From positions 62,001 through 126,000 of the forward strand of contig NZ_NXLR01000002.1 of the NCBI RefSeq assembly GCF_003364255.1: a stretch of DNA of 64,000 nucleotides, read 5' to 3'. Shown one piece after another: positions 46,683-54,016 of this stretch. A program made the position numbers and the translations under genes. The notes under the pieces were generated by a model, which was given only the letters and a program-made list of their open reading frames with translations, made no database searches and had not been told where the DNA came from. Numbering within the stretch: position 1 is the first letter of the stretch; every line of letters begins with the position of its first letter. The DNA is from Helicobacter marmotae. Lineage in GTDB: Bacteria > Campylobacterota > Campylobacteria > Campylobacterales > Helicobacteraceae.

Positions 46683-47135
46683 CTAAAACCTTAACCACAA
46701 TCGTTTGAAAAATCCTATTTTTTTGTTTGAATATTTTTGCAGTAGCTTGATGATTTCCTTTCTACGAAACATAATAGCAAAGTCATAAGGGCTCATGCCC
46801 ATTGGGTTTTTTATATCCGGATTTGCGCCATTTTCAAGCAGGAGTTTTGCTACTTCTATATAGCCTTTAAAGCACACTCCAGCAAGCGGGGTTAGGTTTT
46901 TGTCATTGACCTTATCCACTTCTGCCTTATGGGTAAGGAGTAGTTTGACACATTCTATACTATTGTGGTAGCTTGCAAGCATAAGGAGTGTATCCCCTTT
47001 ATGATTTGCTAGATTCACATTAAGCCCATTTTCTAAAAGCAGTTTGAGTGATTGGTGGTCGTTATTTCTTGCCATATCAAAACTCATGGCACAAAGTTCT
47101 TCTAGTTTTTCCTTATCTTGTGGGGTAAGCTCCAT
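46683..47135 (-). CDS. Cytoplasmic ankyrin-repeat protein next to katA
   Basis: The 150-residue protein has about four ankyrin repeats, for example GDTLLMLASYHNSIECVKLLLTHKAEVD, and NLTPLAGVCFKGYIEVAKLLLENGANP. No signal peptide is seen. Ankyrin proteins beside catalases occur in Campylobacter jejuni (Cj1386, needed for haem loading of KatA) and in Pseudomonas (AnkB). That role is inferred here from the neighbourhood. The tail GFFKRLWLRF is basic and hydrophobic. Confidence 0.8.
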   Translation of the reverse strand: MELTPQDKEKLEELCAMSFDMARNNDHQSLKLLLENGLNVNLANHKGDTLLMLASYHNSIECVKLLLTHKAEVDKVNDKNLTPLAGVCFKGYIEVAKLLLENGANPDIKNPMGMSPYDFAIMFRRKEIIKLLQKYSNKKIGFFKRLWLRF

Positions 47136-47214
47136 ATGTATCCTTTGTAAGGGTGAATTGAATGTATTTTATCAAAACTCGATAAAAGCTTGGAGAGTTT
47201 GGAATTTAAAGAAA

Positions 47215-47690
47215 GAAAGTTAGTTTGTCGCCTCTTGCTGGCGGGCGTGATGGCGACCGAAGCATCTCTTAAAGAATCACCAGCAATTCAAACCTCTTGT
47301 CATGTCTAGAGCGTAGCGAAGAATCTCTACCCGAGTCACTAGTCGCCCACAGAGATTCTTCGCCTCCGCTTACGCCCTCTCTCAGAATGACAAAATAACT
47401 ACCCTTTTTTTAGAATTCCCAAACCACACAAAAAGGTAAAAAAGTCAAAACTAGTGCCCCCCGCTAGTCGCTTTAGGCAAACAACTTAGCCCTTAGAAAA
47501 CGACTTGATAAACGCACAAAGTGCGGTTATAAGTCAATCTTTACCCAAACTACCCAAAGGCAGGAAAGGGTATAAACTAGTGCCCCCCGCAGGGCTTTAG
47601 GCGGTTTGTGTGAATTGATTTCACACAAACCAAGACATCAAATCAATGACGGCGAAGAATCGCTAACTATGCCCTTAGTGCTTTGTCTGT
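47215..47690 (-). repeat. Composite dispersed repeat 4 in the gap upstream of feoB
   Basis: The gap 47136–47806 carries no gene. Orientation is like copy 2. Module A copies run from about 47225 to 47400, then the box GAATTCCCAAACCAC, the TGCCCCCCGC box, a GACTT…AAGTC hairpin at 47502–47535 whose inner stem is CGCAC/GTGCG (TAAGC/GCTTA in other copies), and a perfect 12-bp hairpin at 47603–47631 (GGTTTGTGTGAA, loop TTGAT) followed by AAGACATCAAATCAAT. The last ~110 bp before feoB are ordinary AT-rich promoter sequence. Confidence 0.8.
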
Positions 47691-47806
47691 ATTGCTTGGG
47701 CAAGGAGGAGCAAGGATTTAATCTAAGAATAGATATTAATTTTATTGATTTGGATACCAAACTAAGTTAGAATTTTATTTACAAGATAATAAACATTAGG
47801 ATAAGC

Positions 47807-49975
47807 ATGAAAGAAATTAGAGTTGTATGTGTCGGGCAGCCAAATGTAGGTAAAACGTCATTAATTAATAGAATCTGCGGAGTGCATTTAAAAGTCGGTA
47901 ATTTTACGGGTGTAACGGTGGAGAAGTCAGAAGCCCAGATTGAGTATAAGGGCTATATTTTACGCATTATTGATTTACCCGGGACATATTCATTAAACGA
48001 CTATTCCTTTGAAGAGCGCGTTACAAGGCAGTATTTAGAGCAAGAAAATTATGATGTAATACTTAATGTGCTTGATTCTACCAATTTAGAACGTTGCTTG
48101 TTTTTAAGTGCGCAGCTTTTAGAGCTTCATACGCCCCTGTGTTTAGCCCTCAATATGAGTGATGAAGCACAAAAAGAGGGGATACATATCAATGCCCCGC
48201 TTTTAGGCAATGTACTAGGTGTGGAATGTGTGAGCGTATCGGCTTTTCATGGGGAGAATATAGAGCACTTGCTTGATGCTCTAATCAAAGTGGGCACAGA
48301 AGGTATAAAACCTAGCAAACGCATATATACGGAGTTTGTAGAGCAAGAGATAGAGCATTTGCATACATTTTTAAAAGAGAAACAATACATTGATGTAGAA
48401 AATCTTTTAAAGCAAGGACGCAAAGATGTGCAAGATTTGCGCGATGTGGCTTTAAAGCTTTTAAAGCAAGATAGCTTTGTGAGTGAAAGTCTGCATGATA
48501 AGGGCTGTTGGGCGGAGCTTAGTGCCTTTAGCCAAAAGTGCATTAATAGACTTTATGCCCAAAGTGATGAAAAAAATGTACGCAATATTTTTTATAATGA
48601 TATGCTAAGTTTTGCCAAAGGGGCGAGTATGGAAGCGAGTGGCTTAAATGCCCCTCCCAAGCTTGCTCTAACACAAAGAATTGATCATATTTTGCTTAAT
48701 AAATATCTCGGTATTCCTATCTTTTTGCTTTTAATGTGGGTGTTGTTTCAAGTAACTTTTTATGCAGGTGAGTTTCCTAAGGTGTGGATTGAAGAGAGTA
48801 TGCAGGCTTTTGGTGATTGGGTGGAGGAAGCACTGCCCTATGAATTTTTAGCCTCCTTGCTCTCTGGGGGGATTATTGCTGGTGTGGGGGCGGTTTTAAG
48901 CTTTTTACCCCATATTTTGATACTTTTTTTTGGGATTGTGCTCTTAGAGGGCACGGGCTATATGGCTAGGGTGGCATTTTTACTCGATGGCTTTTTTCAT
49001 AAATTTGGCTTACATGGCAAGAGTTTTATACCGCTTGTAACAGGCTTTGGCTGCTCTGTGCCGGCATATATGAGCACAAGAATGCTAAAAAACCGCAATG
49101 ATAGAATGCTCACACTTTTTATTATAAATTTTATGAGTTGTGGTGCGAGATTACCCGTATATACGCTTTTTATTGGTGCATTCTTTCCTCCAAGTATGGC
49201 GGGTAATATATTGTATGGAATCTACATTTTTGGTGCGTTTGTGGGGTTGTGTATGGCGAAGATTCTTAAACTCACCGCATTTAGGGGAGATGATGAGCCA
49301 TTTGTTATGGAAATGCCTAAATATCGTTTGCCAAGTGTGCAATTAATCGGTTTTAGCCTATGGCAGAAAGCTATGGGGTATATTAAAAAGGCTGGAAGCT
49401 TTATTTTGCTTGCTTCGGTGATTATTTGGGTGGGGACGCAGTTCCCTAAAAGCGAGCTTTTGGAGCAGCAAATGCAAGATTCTATCCAAGCTTTAGAAAA
49501 ACAAGGGGGAGATGAGGAGTCCTTGCAAGAAGGAATCGATGAAATTATGCACGCATATCAGGCTGCGTTGGTAGAGCAGAGCTATTTGGGTCGTATAGGG
49601 CAGTTTATATCGCCTATTTTTGCCCCTATGGATTTTGACTGGAAGCTCTCTGTATCCTTGCTTAATGGGCTTTTAGCTAAGGAAACGATTATCTCAAGTA
49701 TGGGTGTGCTTTATGCCCTTGGTGATGAGATAGATGAGGATAATGATACGCCTTTGCGAGATGTGCTGCAAAAGTATATAAGCATGCCAACTGCGATTGC
49801 ATTTATTATGTTTATTATGTTTTATAATCCTTGCTTTGCGGCGACTATTGTATTTGGCAAAGAAGCTGGGGGCAAAAGGTTTATCTTGTATTTATTTTTA
49901 TTTACAAGTGCTGTGTCATATATTTTTGCGCTTTTAGGCTTTTATTTAACACATTACCTGCTAGATGTGCTTTAA
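47807..49975 (+). CDS. feoB: Ferrous iron transporter FeoB
   Basis: FeoB imports Fe(II) across the inner membrane. The N-terminal G domain has G1 GQPNVGKTS (residues 10–18), G3 IDLPGTYSL and G4 NMSD. A helical domain and about ten membrane spans follow, with gate motifs LVTGFGCSVPAYMSTRM and NPCFAATIV. At 722 residues it lies within the family range. No feoA is seen beside it. The upstream sequence ACAAGATAATAAACATTA, ending about 9 bp before the ATG, is Fur-box-like but partial. Confidence 0.94.
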   Translation: MKEIRVVCVGQPNVGKTSLINRICGVHLKVGNFTGVTVEKSEAQIEYKGYILRIIDLPGTYSLNDYSFEERVTRQYLEQENYDVILNVLDSTNLERCLFLSAQLLELHTPLCLALNMSDEAQKEGIHINAPLLGNVLGVECVSVSAFHGENIEHLLDALIKVGTEGIKPSKRIYTEFVEQEIEHLHTFLKEKQYIDVENLLKQGRKDVQDLRDVALKLLKQDSFVSESLHDKGCWAELSAFSQKCINRLYAQSDEKNVRNIFYNDMLSFAKGASMEASGLNAPPKLALTQRIDHILLNKYLGIPIFLLLMWVLFQVTFYAGEFPKVWIEESMQAFGDWVEEALPYEFLASLLSGGIIAGVGAVLSFLPHILILFFGIVLLEGTGYMARVAFLLDGFFHKFGLHGKSFIPLVTGFGCSVPAYMSTRMLKNRNDRMLTLFIINFMSCGARLPVYTLFIGAFFPPSMAGNILYGIYIFGAFVGLCMAKILKLTAFRGDDEPFVMEMPKYRLPSVQLIGFSLWQKAMGYIKKAGSFILLASVIIWVGTQFPKSELLEQQMQDSIQALEKQGGDEESLQEGIDEIMHAYQAALVEQSYLGRIGQFISPIFAPMDFDWKLSVSLLNGLLAKETIISSMGVLYALGDEIDEDNDTPLRDVLQKYISMPTAIAFIMFIMFYNPCFAATIVFGKEAGGKRFILYLFLFTSAVSYIFALLGFYLTHYLLDVL

Positions 49976-49982
49976 CTTAAAG

Positions 49983-50000
49983 GCAAGAGAATGCTCTTGC
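49983..50000 (+). terminator. Hairpin after feoB
   Basis: GCAAGAG/CTCTTGC with a 4-nt loop (AATG) begins eight bases after the feoB stop. It separates feoB from the tRNA genes on the other strand. No clear U tract is present. Confidence 0.5.
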
Positions 50001-50055
50001 AGGGCTTAATATCTAAGAAAAGAATGCAAGCAAGAAGTTTGAAGCTTAAATAAAG

Positions 50056-50132
50056 TGGTACGCCCGAAGGGAGTCGAACCCCTAACCCCCAGATCCGAAG
50101 TCTGGTGCTCTATCCAATTGAGCTACGAACGC
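50056..50132 (-). tRNA. tRNA-Arg (anticodon TCG)
   Basis: The minus strand folds as a cloverleaf: acceptor GCGTTCG with CGGGCGT, anticodon stem CCAGA/TCTGG around the loop CTTCGGA, T loop TTCGACT, and an encoded CCA end. It is the last of three clustered tRNA genes on this strand. Confidence 0.92.
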
Positions 50133-50146
50133 ATAAGTGAAATATA

Positions 50147-50224
50147 TGGGGTGGGTGATGGGGTTCGAACCCACGACCCTCAGAGCCACAACCTGATGCT
50201 CTAACCAGCTGAGCTACACCCACC
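50147..50224 (-). tRNA. tRNA-His (anticodon GTG)
   Basis: The minus strand reads GGTGGGTGTAGCTCAGCTGG, with the extra G at position −1 typical of tRNA-His, the anticodon loop TTGTGGC, T loop TTCGAAC, and an encoded CCA. Acceptor GTGGGTG pairs perfectly with CACCCAC. Confidence 0.93.
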
Positions 50225-50243
50225 ATGTAATGAGAGGTAAGAA

Positions 50244-50321
50244 TGGTCGGGGCGAAAGGATTCGAACCTTCGGCCCCTTGGTCCCAAACCAAGTGCGCTA
50301 ACCAGACTGCGCTACGCCCCG
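50244..50321 (-). tRNA. tRNA-Pro (anticodon TGG)
   Basis: On the minus strand, acceptor CGGGGCG pairs with CGCCCCG, the anticodon stem is CTTGG/CCAAG with loop TTTGGGA, the T loop is TTCGAAT, and CCA is encoded. It is the promoter-proximal gene of the tRNA-Pro–His–Arg cluster. Confidence 0.93.
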
Positions 50322-50343
50322 AAACCACAAATAAAAGGGGATT

Positions 50344-50372
50344 ATTATAATACAACCTTATCTTTTTGTCAA
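50344..50372 (-). promoter_or_regulatory. Consensus sigma-70 promoter of the tRNA cluster
   Basis: The minus strand carries TTGACA, a 17-bp spacer and TATAAT, a perfect match to both hexamers, with TATAAT about 22 bp before the first base of tRNA-Pro. Most Helicobacter promoters lack a recognisable −35, so this is a strong stable-RNA promoter. Confidence 0.85.
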
Positions 50373-50472
50373 GAATAAGCCCTCCTATGAGGCTTTGCTA
50401 TCACATTAAGGTTTTAACTCACTGGGAGTTTGGGTATGAAGTCTAATCCGCAAAACAAAACTACTTCACAAG

Positions 50473-50534
50473 GGAAATGAGTTTGTCAGCTCTTGCTCTT
50501 GCGGGAGGGCGTGAGAGGTGACGAACTCATTTCC
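50473..50534. repeat. Long imperfect inverted repeat (possible minimal repeat element)
   Basis: GGAAATGAGTTTGTCA and its near-complement TGACGAACTCATTTCC enclose CTCT…AGAG and a core with GCGGGAGGGCGTGA. The outer arm resembles the GGAAATTAGTTTGTCA joints between module A copies elsewhere, so this may be one complete small element. It lies in the 321-bp gene-free gap between the tRNA promoter and the Panacea gene; the rest of that gap shows nothing further. Confidence 0.6.
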
Positions 50535-50642
50535 TTTTATGAAACTATAGCTAAAAACTCATGCTTTATCACAAAGGATTTTAAGGGGTTAAAAGTTTTA
50601 TTGTAGAATGAAAACCTTGAATTAAGTTTAAGGGGGTGGAGT

Positions 50643-51110
50643 ATGTTAAAGGCTTTTGATGTGGCACTATATTTTTTATTTATGGCTAAAAGTGAAAATA
50701 TGGGCGATACTATCTCTAACCTTAAAATGCAAAAGCTCCTTTATCTTGCACAAGGGCATTATATAGCCGTTTTTGATGAGCCTTTATTTAATGATAAGAT
50801 AGAGGCTTGGCGTTATGGTCCTGTTGTTAAGAGTGTCTATGATAAATTTAAGAAATATAAAGATTTATCCATTGACTTTAAAGAGCTAGATAAATTTAAT
50901 GCAAGCCTTTACACGCAAAAGCATTTAGATATGCTCCCTTATGTATTTTATAAATATAATATTTCTGCACGCGAATTAGTAGCACTTACGCACGATAGTG
51001 GTCCTTGGAAGGAATATTACAATCAATACACTACGCAAGAAATCCCATTACAGGCAGTAAAAGCTTACTTCAAAGAAACTTTAGAGGAAGATGCTAAAAG
51101 GTATTTATGA
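50643..51110 (+). CDS. Panacea-domain (SocA/GepA-like, DUF4065) protein, candidate antitoxin
   Basis: The 155-residue protein has the Panacea pattern: ISNLKMQKLLYLAQGHYIA, then IEAWRYGPVVKSVYDKF, and a C-terminal LVALTHDSGPWKEYY. This domain is known as a neutralising module in diverse toxin–antitoxin pairs and in phage Gp/SocA adaptors. The gene overlaps the next by 4 bp, an arrangement usual for such pairs. Both lie near a tRNA cluster and between repeat elements, consistent with accessory DNA. The ATG follows AAGGGGGTGG. The domain call is firm; the antitoxin role is inferred. Confidence 0.8.
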   Translation: MLKAFDVALYFLFMAKSENMGDTISNLKMQKLLYLAQGHYIAVFDEPLFNDKIEAWRYGPVVKSVYDKFKKYKDLSIDFKELDKFNASLYTQKHLDMLPYVFYKYNISARELVALTHDSGPWKEYYNQYTTQEIPLQAVKAYFKETLEEDAKRYL

Positions 51111-51364
51111 GTGGGTTTATTGGTCTCTGGGAGATGTTTTTAAAAATAGAGTTGTATTTTAAACTCTCTTTAGATACGACACAAAGAGGCAGCATAACCC
51201 ACGCCCTATATCCCCTAAGCGATAAGAATAGACACAATATCACAAAGAATGAAATAAAGCAGTGCTTGCAGGGTGTGGTTATACTTAAAGACAAGGCACT
51301 CAATGAAAAATTATTAATTTATATAGAAAATTATATAAATGAAAATATTAAGGATATGCTTTAG
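51107..51364 (+). CDS. Small protein overlapping the Panacea gene, candidate toxin partner
   Basis: An 85-residue ORF begins at the ATGA overlap with the Panacea gene behind AAAAGG. I do not recognise a family. It has an amphipathic start (GLWEMFLKIELYFKLSL), a polar middle with HNITKNEIKQCLQGVV, and an acidic helical end. It ends immediately before composite repeat 5, so it might also be the truncated front of a longer gene. A toxin role is only inferred from pairing. Confidence 0.5.
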   Translation: MSGFIGLWEMFLKIELYFKLSLDTTQRGSITHALYPLSDKNRHNITKNEIKQCLQGVVILKDKALNEKLLIYIENYINENIKDML

Positions 51365-51384
51365 TATGTATAATTAATTTAATG

Positions 51385-51835
51385 TCTTGCTTCGTGTGAA
51401 ACAAACCCCATCTAGCACGCCTGAAGTAACTAGCGGGGGCACTAGTTTTGACTTTTTTACCTTTTTGTGTGGTTTGGGAATTCTAAAAAAGTAGTTCGTT
51501 TGTCATTCTGAGCCTGTGAAACAGGCGAAGAATCTCTAAGGGAATCACTAGTCGCCAAGAGAGATTTTTCGGGCATAAAGCCCAAAGACATGAAAAAATA
51601 ACTGCCTTTATAATGATTCGTTTAAGGAGTCTTTAGTGGATAAGAGCAATTCTTCGGTAGCCATCACGCCCTCCCGCAAGAGGCGACAAGGTAATGTTCC
51701 TGTATGGTTAAAAAGTTTGTCATATCTTAGGAGCACCAAGTGGAGGCGAAGAATCTTTAATGGAATCACTAGAGATTCCAAAGGAGATTCCCCGTTTGCT
51801 TTATGGCTGAGCGTTCATTTTCCCTTAAGTTATCT
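51385..51835 (+). repeat. Composite dispersed repeat 5 in the gap after the Panacea pair
   Basis: The gap 51365–51907 lies between convergent genes and holds no credible gene; an ORF at 51636–51956 is mostly translated repeat. Same orientation as copies 1 and 3. A decayed module B (AATGTCTTGCTTCGTGTG, then a GCGGGGGCAC box near 51430) is followed by GAATTCTAAAAAAG and module A with CCTG–TGAAA–CAGG near 51516–51528, and more A copies to about 51835. The first-type hairpin here is degraded. Confidence 0.75.
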
Positions 51836-51907
51836 CTGTAGCTTCAATATTCACAAAATACAAAAATTCATTGCCAAGATTCACTTGTGCGCATTTCTTA
51901 GAATCTC

Positions 51908-53161
51908 TCAAAATGCAAGTTTCACGCCTAAATTTGCATTTGTGCTATGCGGGTAATATCGCTCACTGCCTCCATGGGTATTTAACACATTTAAAATCGC
52001 ACTTAAATGCTCGGTAAATCCAAAATCAAGCAACAGATTCACTTCATTGACCCTATCATAAGGATTGCGTATATCACTTAGCAAGCTTAATGTACGAAAC
52101 TTCGTGCTGCCATAGACGATTGCAAAGCTCACTCTATCAATAGCAAACATCACCTTGCCATACCACAGGCTCGCATCTACACCCTCTAAGAGCGCCCTTC
52201 CACCCCACATAAAAAACGGGCTTATGCTATTGCCAAGCGTATTAAGCGACCCCCAGCCAATATTTGCCCCACTGCCTATATAGCCCGCACTCGCCTCAGC
52301 CATACCTTTCACACCCACATAGAGCTTTACATCAGTGTTATAGCCATTGCCGCTATTTCCATTTGAGATTCCATAATTTTGCTCAAAGCTCGTAGCAAAA
52401 TGCCCGCTTAAGCCAATATAAGATTGTGAGCTCTCATATCTTGCACTTGCCCTTACTCCCGTTGCGTAGAATATAGAGGGATTAGCGATCCCATAAACCT
52501 TAATGCTAAATTTATCGCCAATGTAGTATTTAAAACTCACTTGACTAAAGCCCAAAGAACTATATGGATTCACATTATAAAAGCCTGTCATTTTATTATA
52601 TTGCACATAGCCATTACGTTTTGCCCACAGAGCTTCAATAAGCAAGTTAGGCAAGGAGCGATTGCGCACAGAGATACCATCTATTAACCTATCTGCCCAT
52701 TCAGAATCTGCAAATACCCGCCCCGCCTTAATGCTTGTATCACCATCAAAATATTCTATATAAGATTGTCCAAGCATAGTGCGCTCATTCATATAAAAAT
52801 CCCTTGAAGCATCGCCCACCCCATAACGATTAGGGTTATTGCTGAGCGCTCCTGCGCTCCATTGAGAGAGCTTGTCATCTTCATATAATATATTTGCCGC
52901 ACGGAAACTCACTGCCACGCGCAAATACTTCCAAAATGCTGAATGATACGCCAAGCCTACACTTCCTACCATATAGCCTGCTTGATTATAGTCATCTTTC
53001 ATACCGCCGCTTATGACATCTCGCCCATTTGTGTAATTCCCATAAAAGAGAATATCACCGCTTGAAATGCCATTTTCTAGCGCATCATCAAGCTTATCAT
53101 ACGCCCATATATTGCCAAATAAGCCACATATCATTAAAAATACAATAATGCTTCTTTGCAT
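51908..53161 (-). CDS. Outer-membrane porin-like protein (Hof/OprD-like)
   Basis: A 417-residue protein with a signal peptide (about residues 1–20, ending IWA), alternating beta strands throughout and a terminal phenylalanine (NLGVKLAF) as expected for a beta-barrel. The segment SIKAGRVFADSEWADRLIDG followed by RSLPNLLIEALW recalls the OprD-like and Hof families of epsilonproteobacteria. The substrate is unknown. It starts 13 bp after the panC stop and may be transcribed with it. Confidence 0.72.
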   Translation of the reverse strand: MQRSIIVFLMICGLFGNIWAYDKLDDALENGISSGDILFYGNYTNGRDVISGGMKDDYNQAGYMVGSVGLAYHSAFWKYLRVAVSFRAANILYEDDKLSQWSAGALSNNPNRYGVGDASRDFYMNERTMLGQSYIEYFDGDTSIKAGRVFADSEWADRLIDGISVRNRSLPNLLIEALWAKRNGYVQYNKMTGFYNVNPYSSLGFSQVSFKYYIGDKFSIKVYGIANPSIFYATGVRASARYESSQSYIGLSGHFATSFEQNYGISNGNSGNGYNTDVKLYVGVKGMAEASAGYIGSGANIGWGSLNTLGNSISPFFMWGGRALLEGVDASLWYGKVMFAIDRVSFAIVYGSTKFRTLSLLSDIRNPYDRVNEVNLLLDFGFTEHLSAILNVLNTHGGSERYYPHSTNANLGVKLAF

Positions 53162-53174
53162 ACTCTCTCCTCTC

Positions 53175-53999
53175 TCATATCCATAGATTATCCAAAAGTC
53201 GCGTTTGTCCCACTCTTGCTGCTATTAATACAATACTCTCTCCTTTAACGATCTTTTTAATAGGCTTTAAAGAGTGGCTAAAAAACCCTGCATAGAAGAT
53301 TCTATCTACATCGCTTAAGCCACTTTGTACAATAGATTCTAAAAAGGCTACTTCATAATGCCCCTTATCTATCTCATTTTGAATCGCCATAAGCGTGCTG
53401 GGGATACATAATGCCCTTTTTCGCTCTTGCTCGCTTAAATAGACATTGCGCGAGCTTAAGGCGAGATTATCGCTATCTCTTTGTATGGGGCAGGGCACAA
53501 TCACTATGGGTAAAAATAAATCACGTACCATTTTTTGAATAAGTAATACTTGCTGTGCGTCCTTTTGCCCAAAATATGCGTGATGTGGCTGAGTGAGGTT
53601 AAAAAGCTTGAGCACGACCTGCAGCACACCCGCAAAATGGCTAGGTCTATCAAATCCCTCTAAAATATAGCCCATTGCCTTAGGGGGATTAAGTGTGATT
53701 TCATCTTCACTATACATTTCTTCCACACTAGGGGCAAACACCGCGCTCACGCCGCTTTGCTCGCATAAGGCTAAATCTTTTTGCATATCTCTAGGGTATG
53801 AATCAAAGTCTTCATTTGCCCCAAATTGCGTAGGATTGACAAAGATTGAAACTATCGTATGCGCATTTTGAGCTAAAGATGCCCGCATAAGGCTTATATG
53901 CCCCGCATGCAAAGCCCCCATAGTAGGTACAAGCCCCACGCTTTGGCTAAGAGAGCGGCGGTATGCCCTCATTTCTTCAATGGTAGAGATAACTTTCAT
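53175..53999 (-). CDS. panC: Pantothenate synthetase
   Basis: PanC joins pantoate and beta-alanine. The HIGH-type motif is [53 protein letters not shown] and [11 protein letters not shown] are further family marks. The 274-residue length is normal. In H. pylori panC (HP0006) directly follows pyrF (HP0005); here a methyltransferase-derived ORF lies between them. Confidence 0.95.
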   Translation of the reverse strand: MKVISTIEEMRAYRRSLSQSVGLVPTMGALHAGHISLMRASLAQNAHTIVSIFVNPTQFGANEDFDSYPRDMQKDLALCEQSGVSAVFAPSVEEMYSEDEITLNPPKAMGYILEGFDRPSHFAGVLQVVLKLFNLTQPHHAYFGQKDAQQVLLIQKMVRDLFLPIVIVPCPIQRDSDNLALSSRNVYLSEQERKRALCIPSTLMAIQNEIDKGHYEVAFLESIVQSGLSDVDRIFYAGFFSHSLKPIKKIVKGESIVLIAARVGQTRLLDNLWI

Positions 54000-54016
54000 T
54001 ATAACTCCTTTAGCTC

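Noticed and set aside
51636-51956. A 106-codon ORF after the Panacea pair
   Set aside because: Its first half is repeat-derived and its second half runs antisense into the end of the outer-membrane protein gene.
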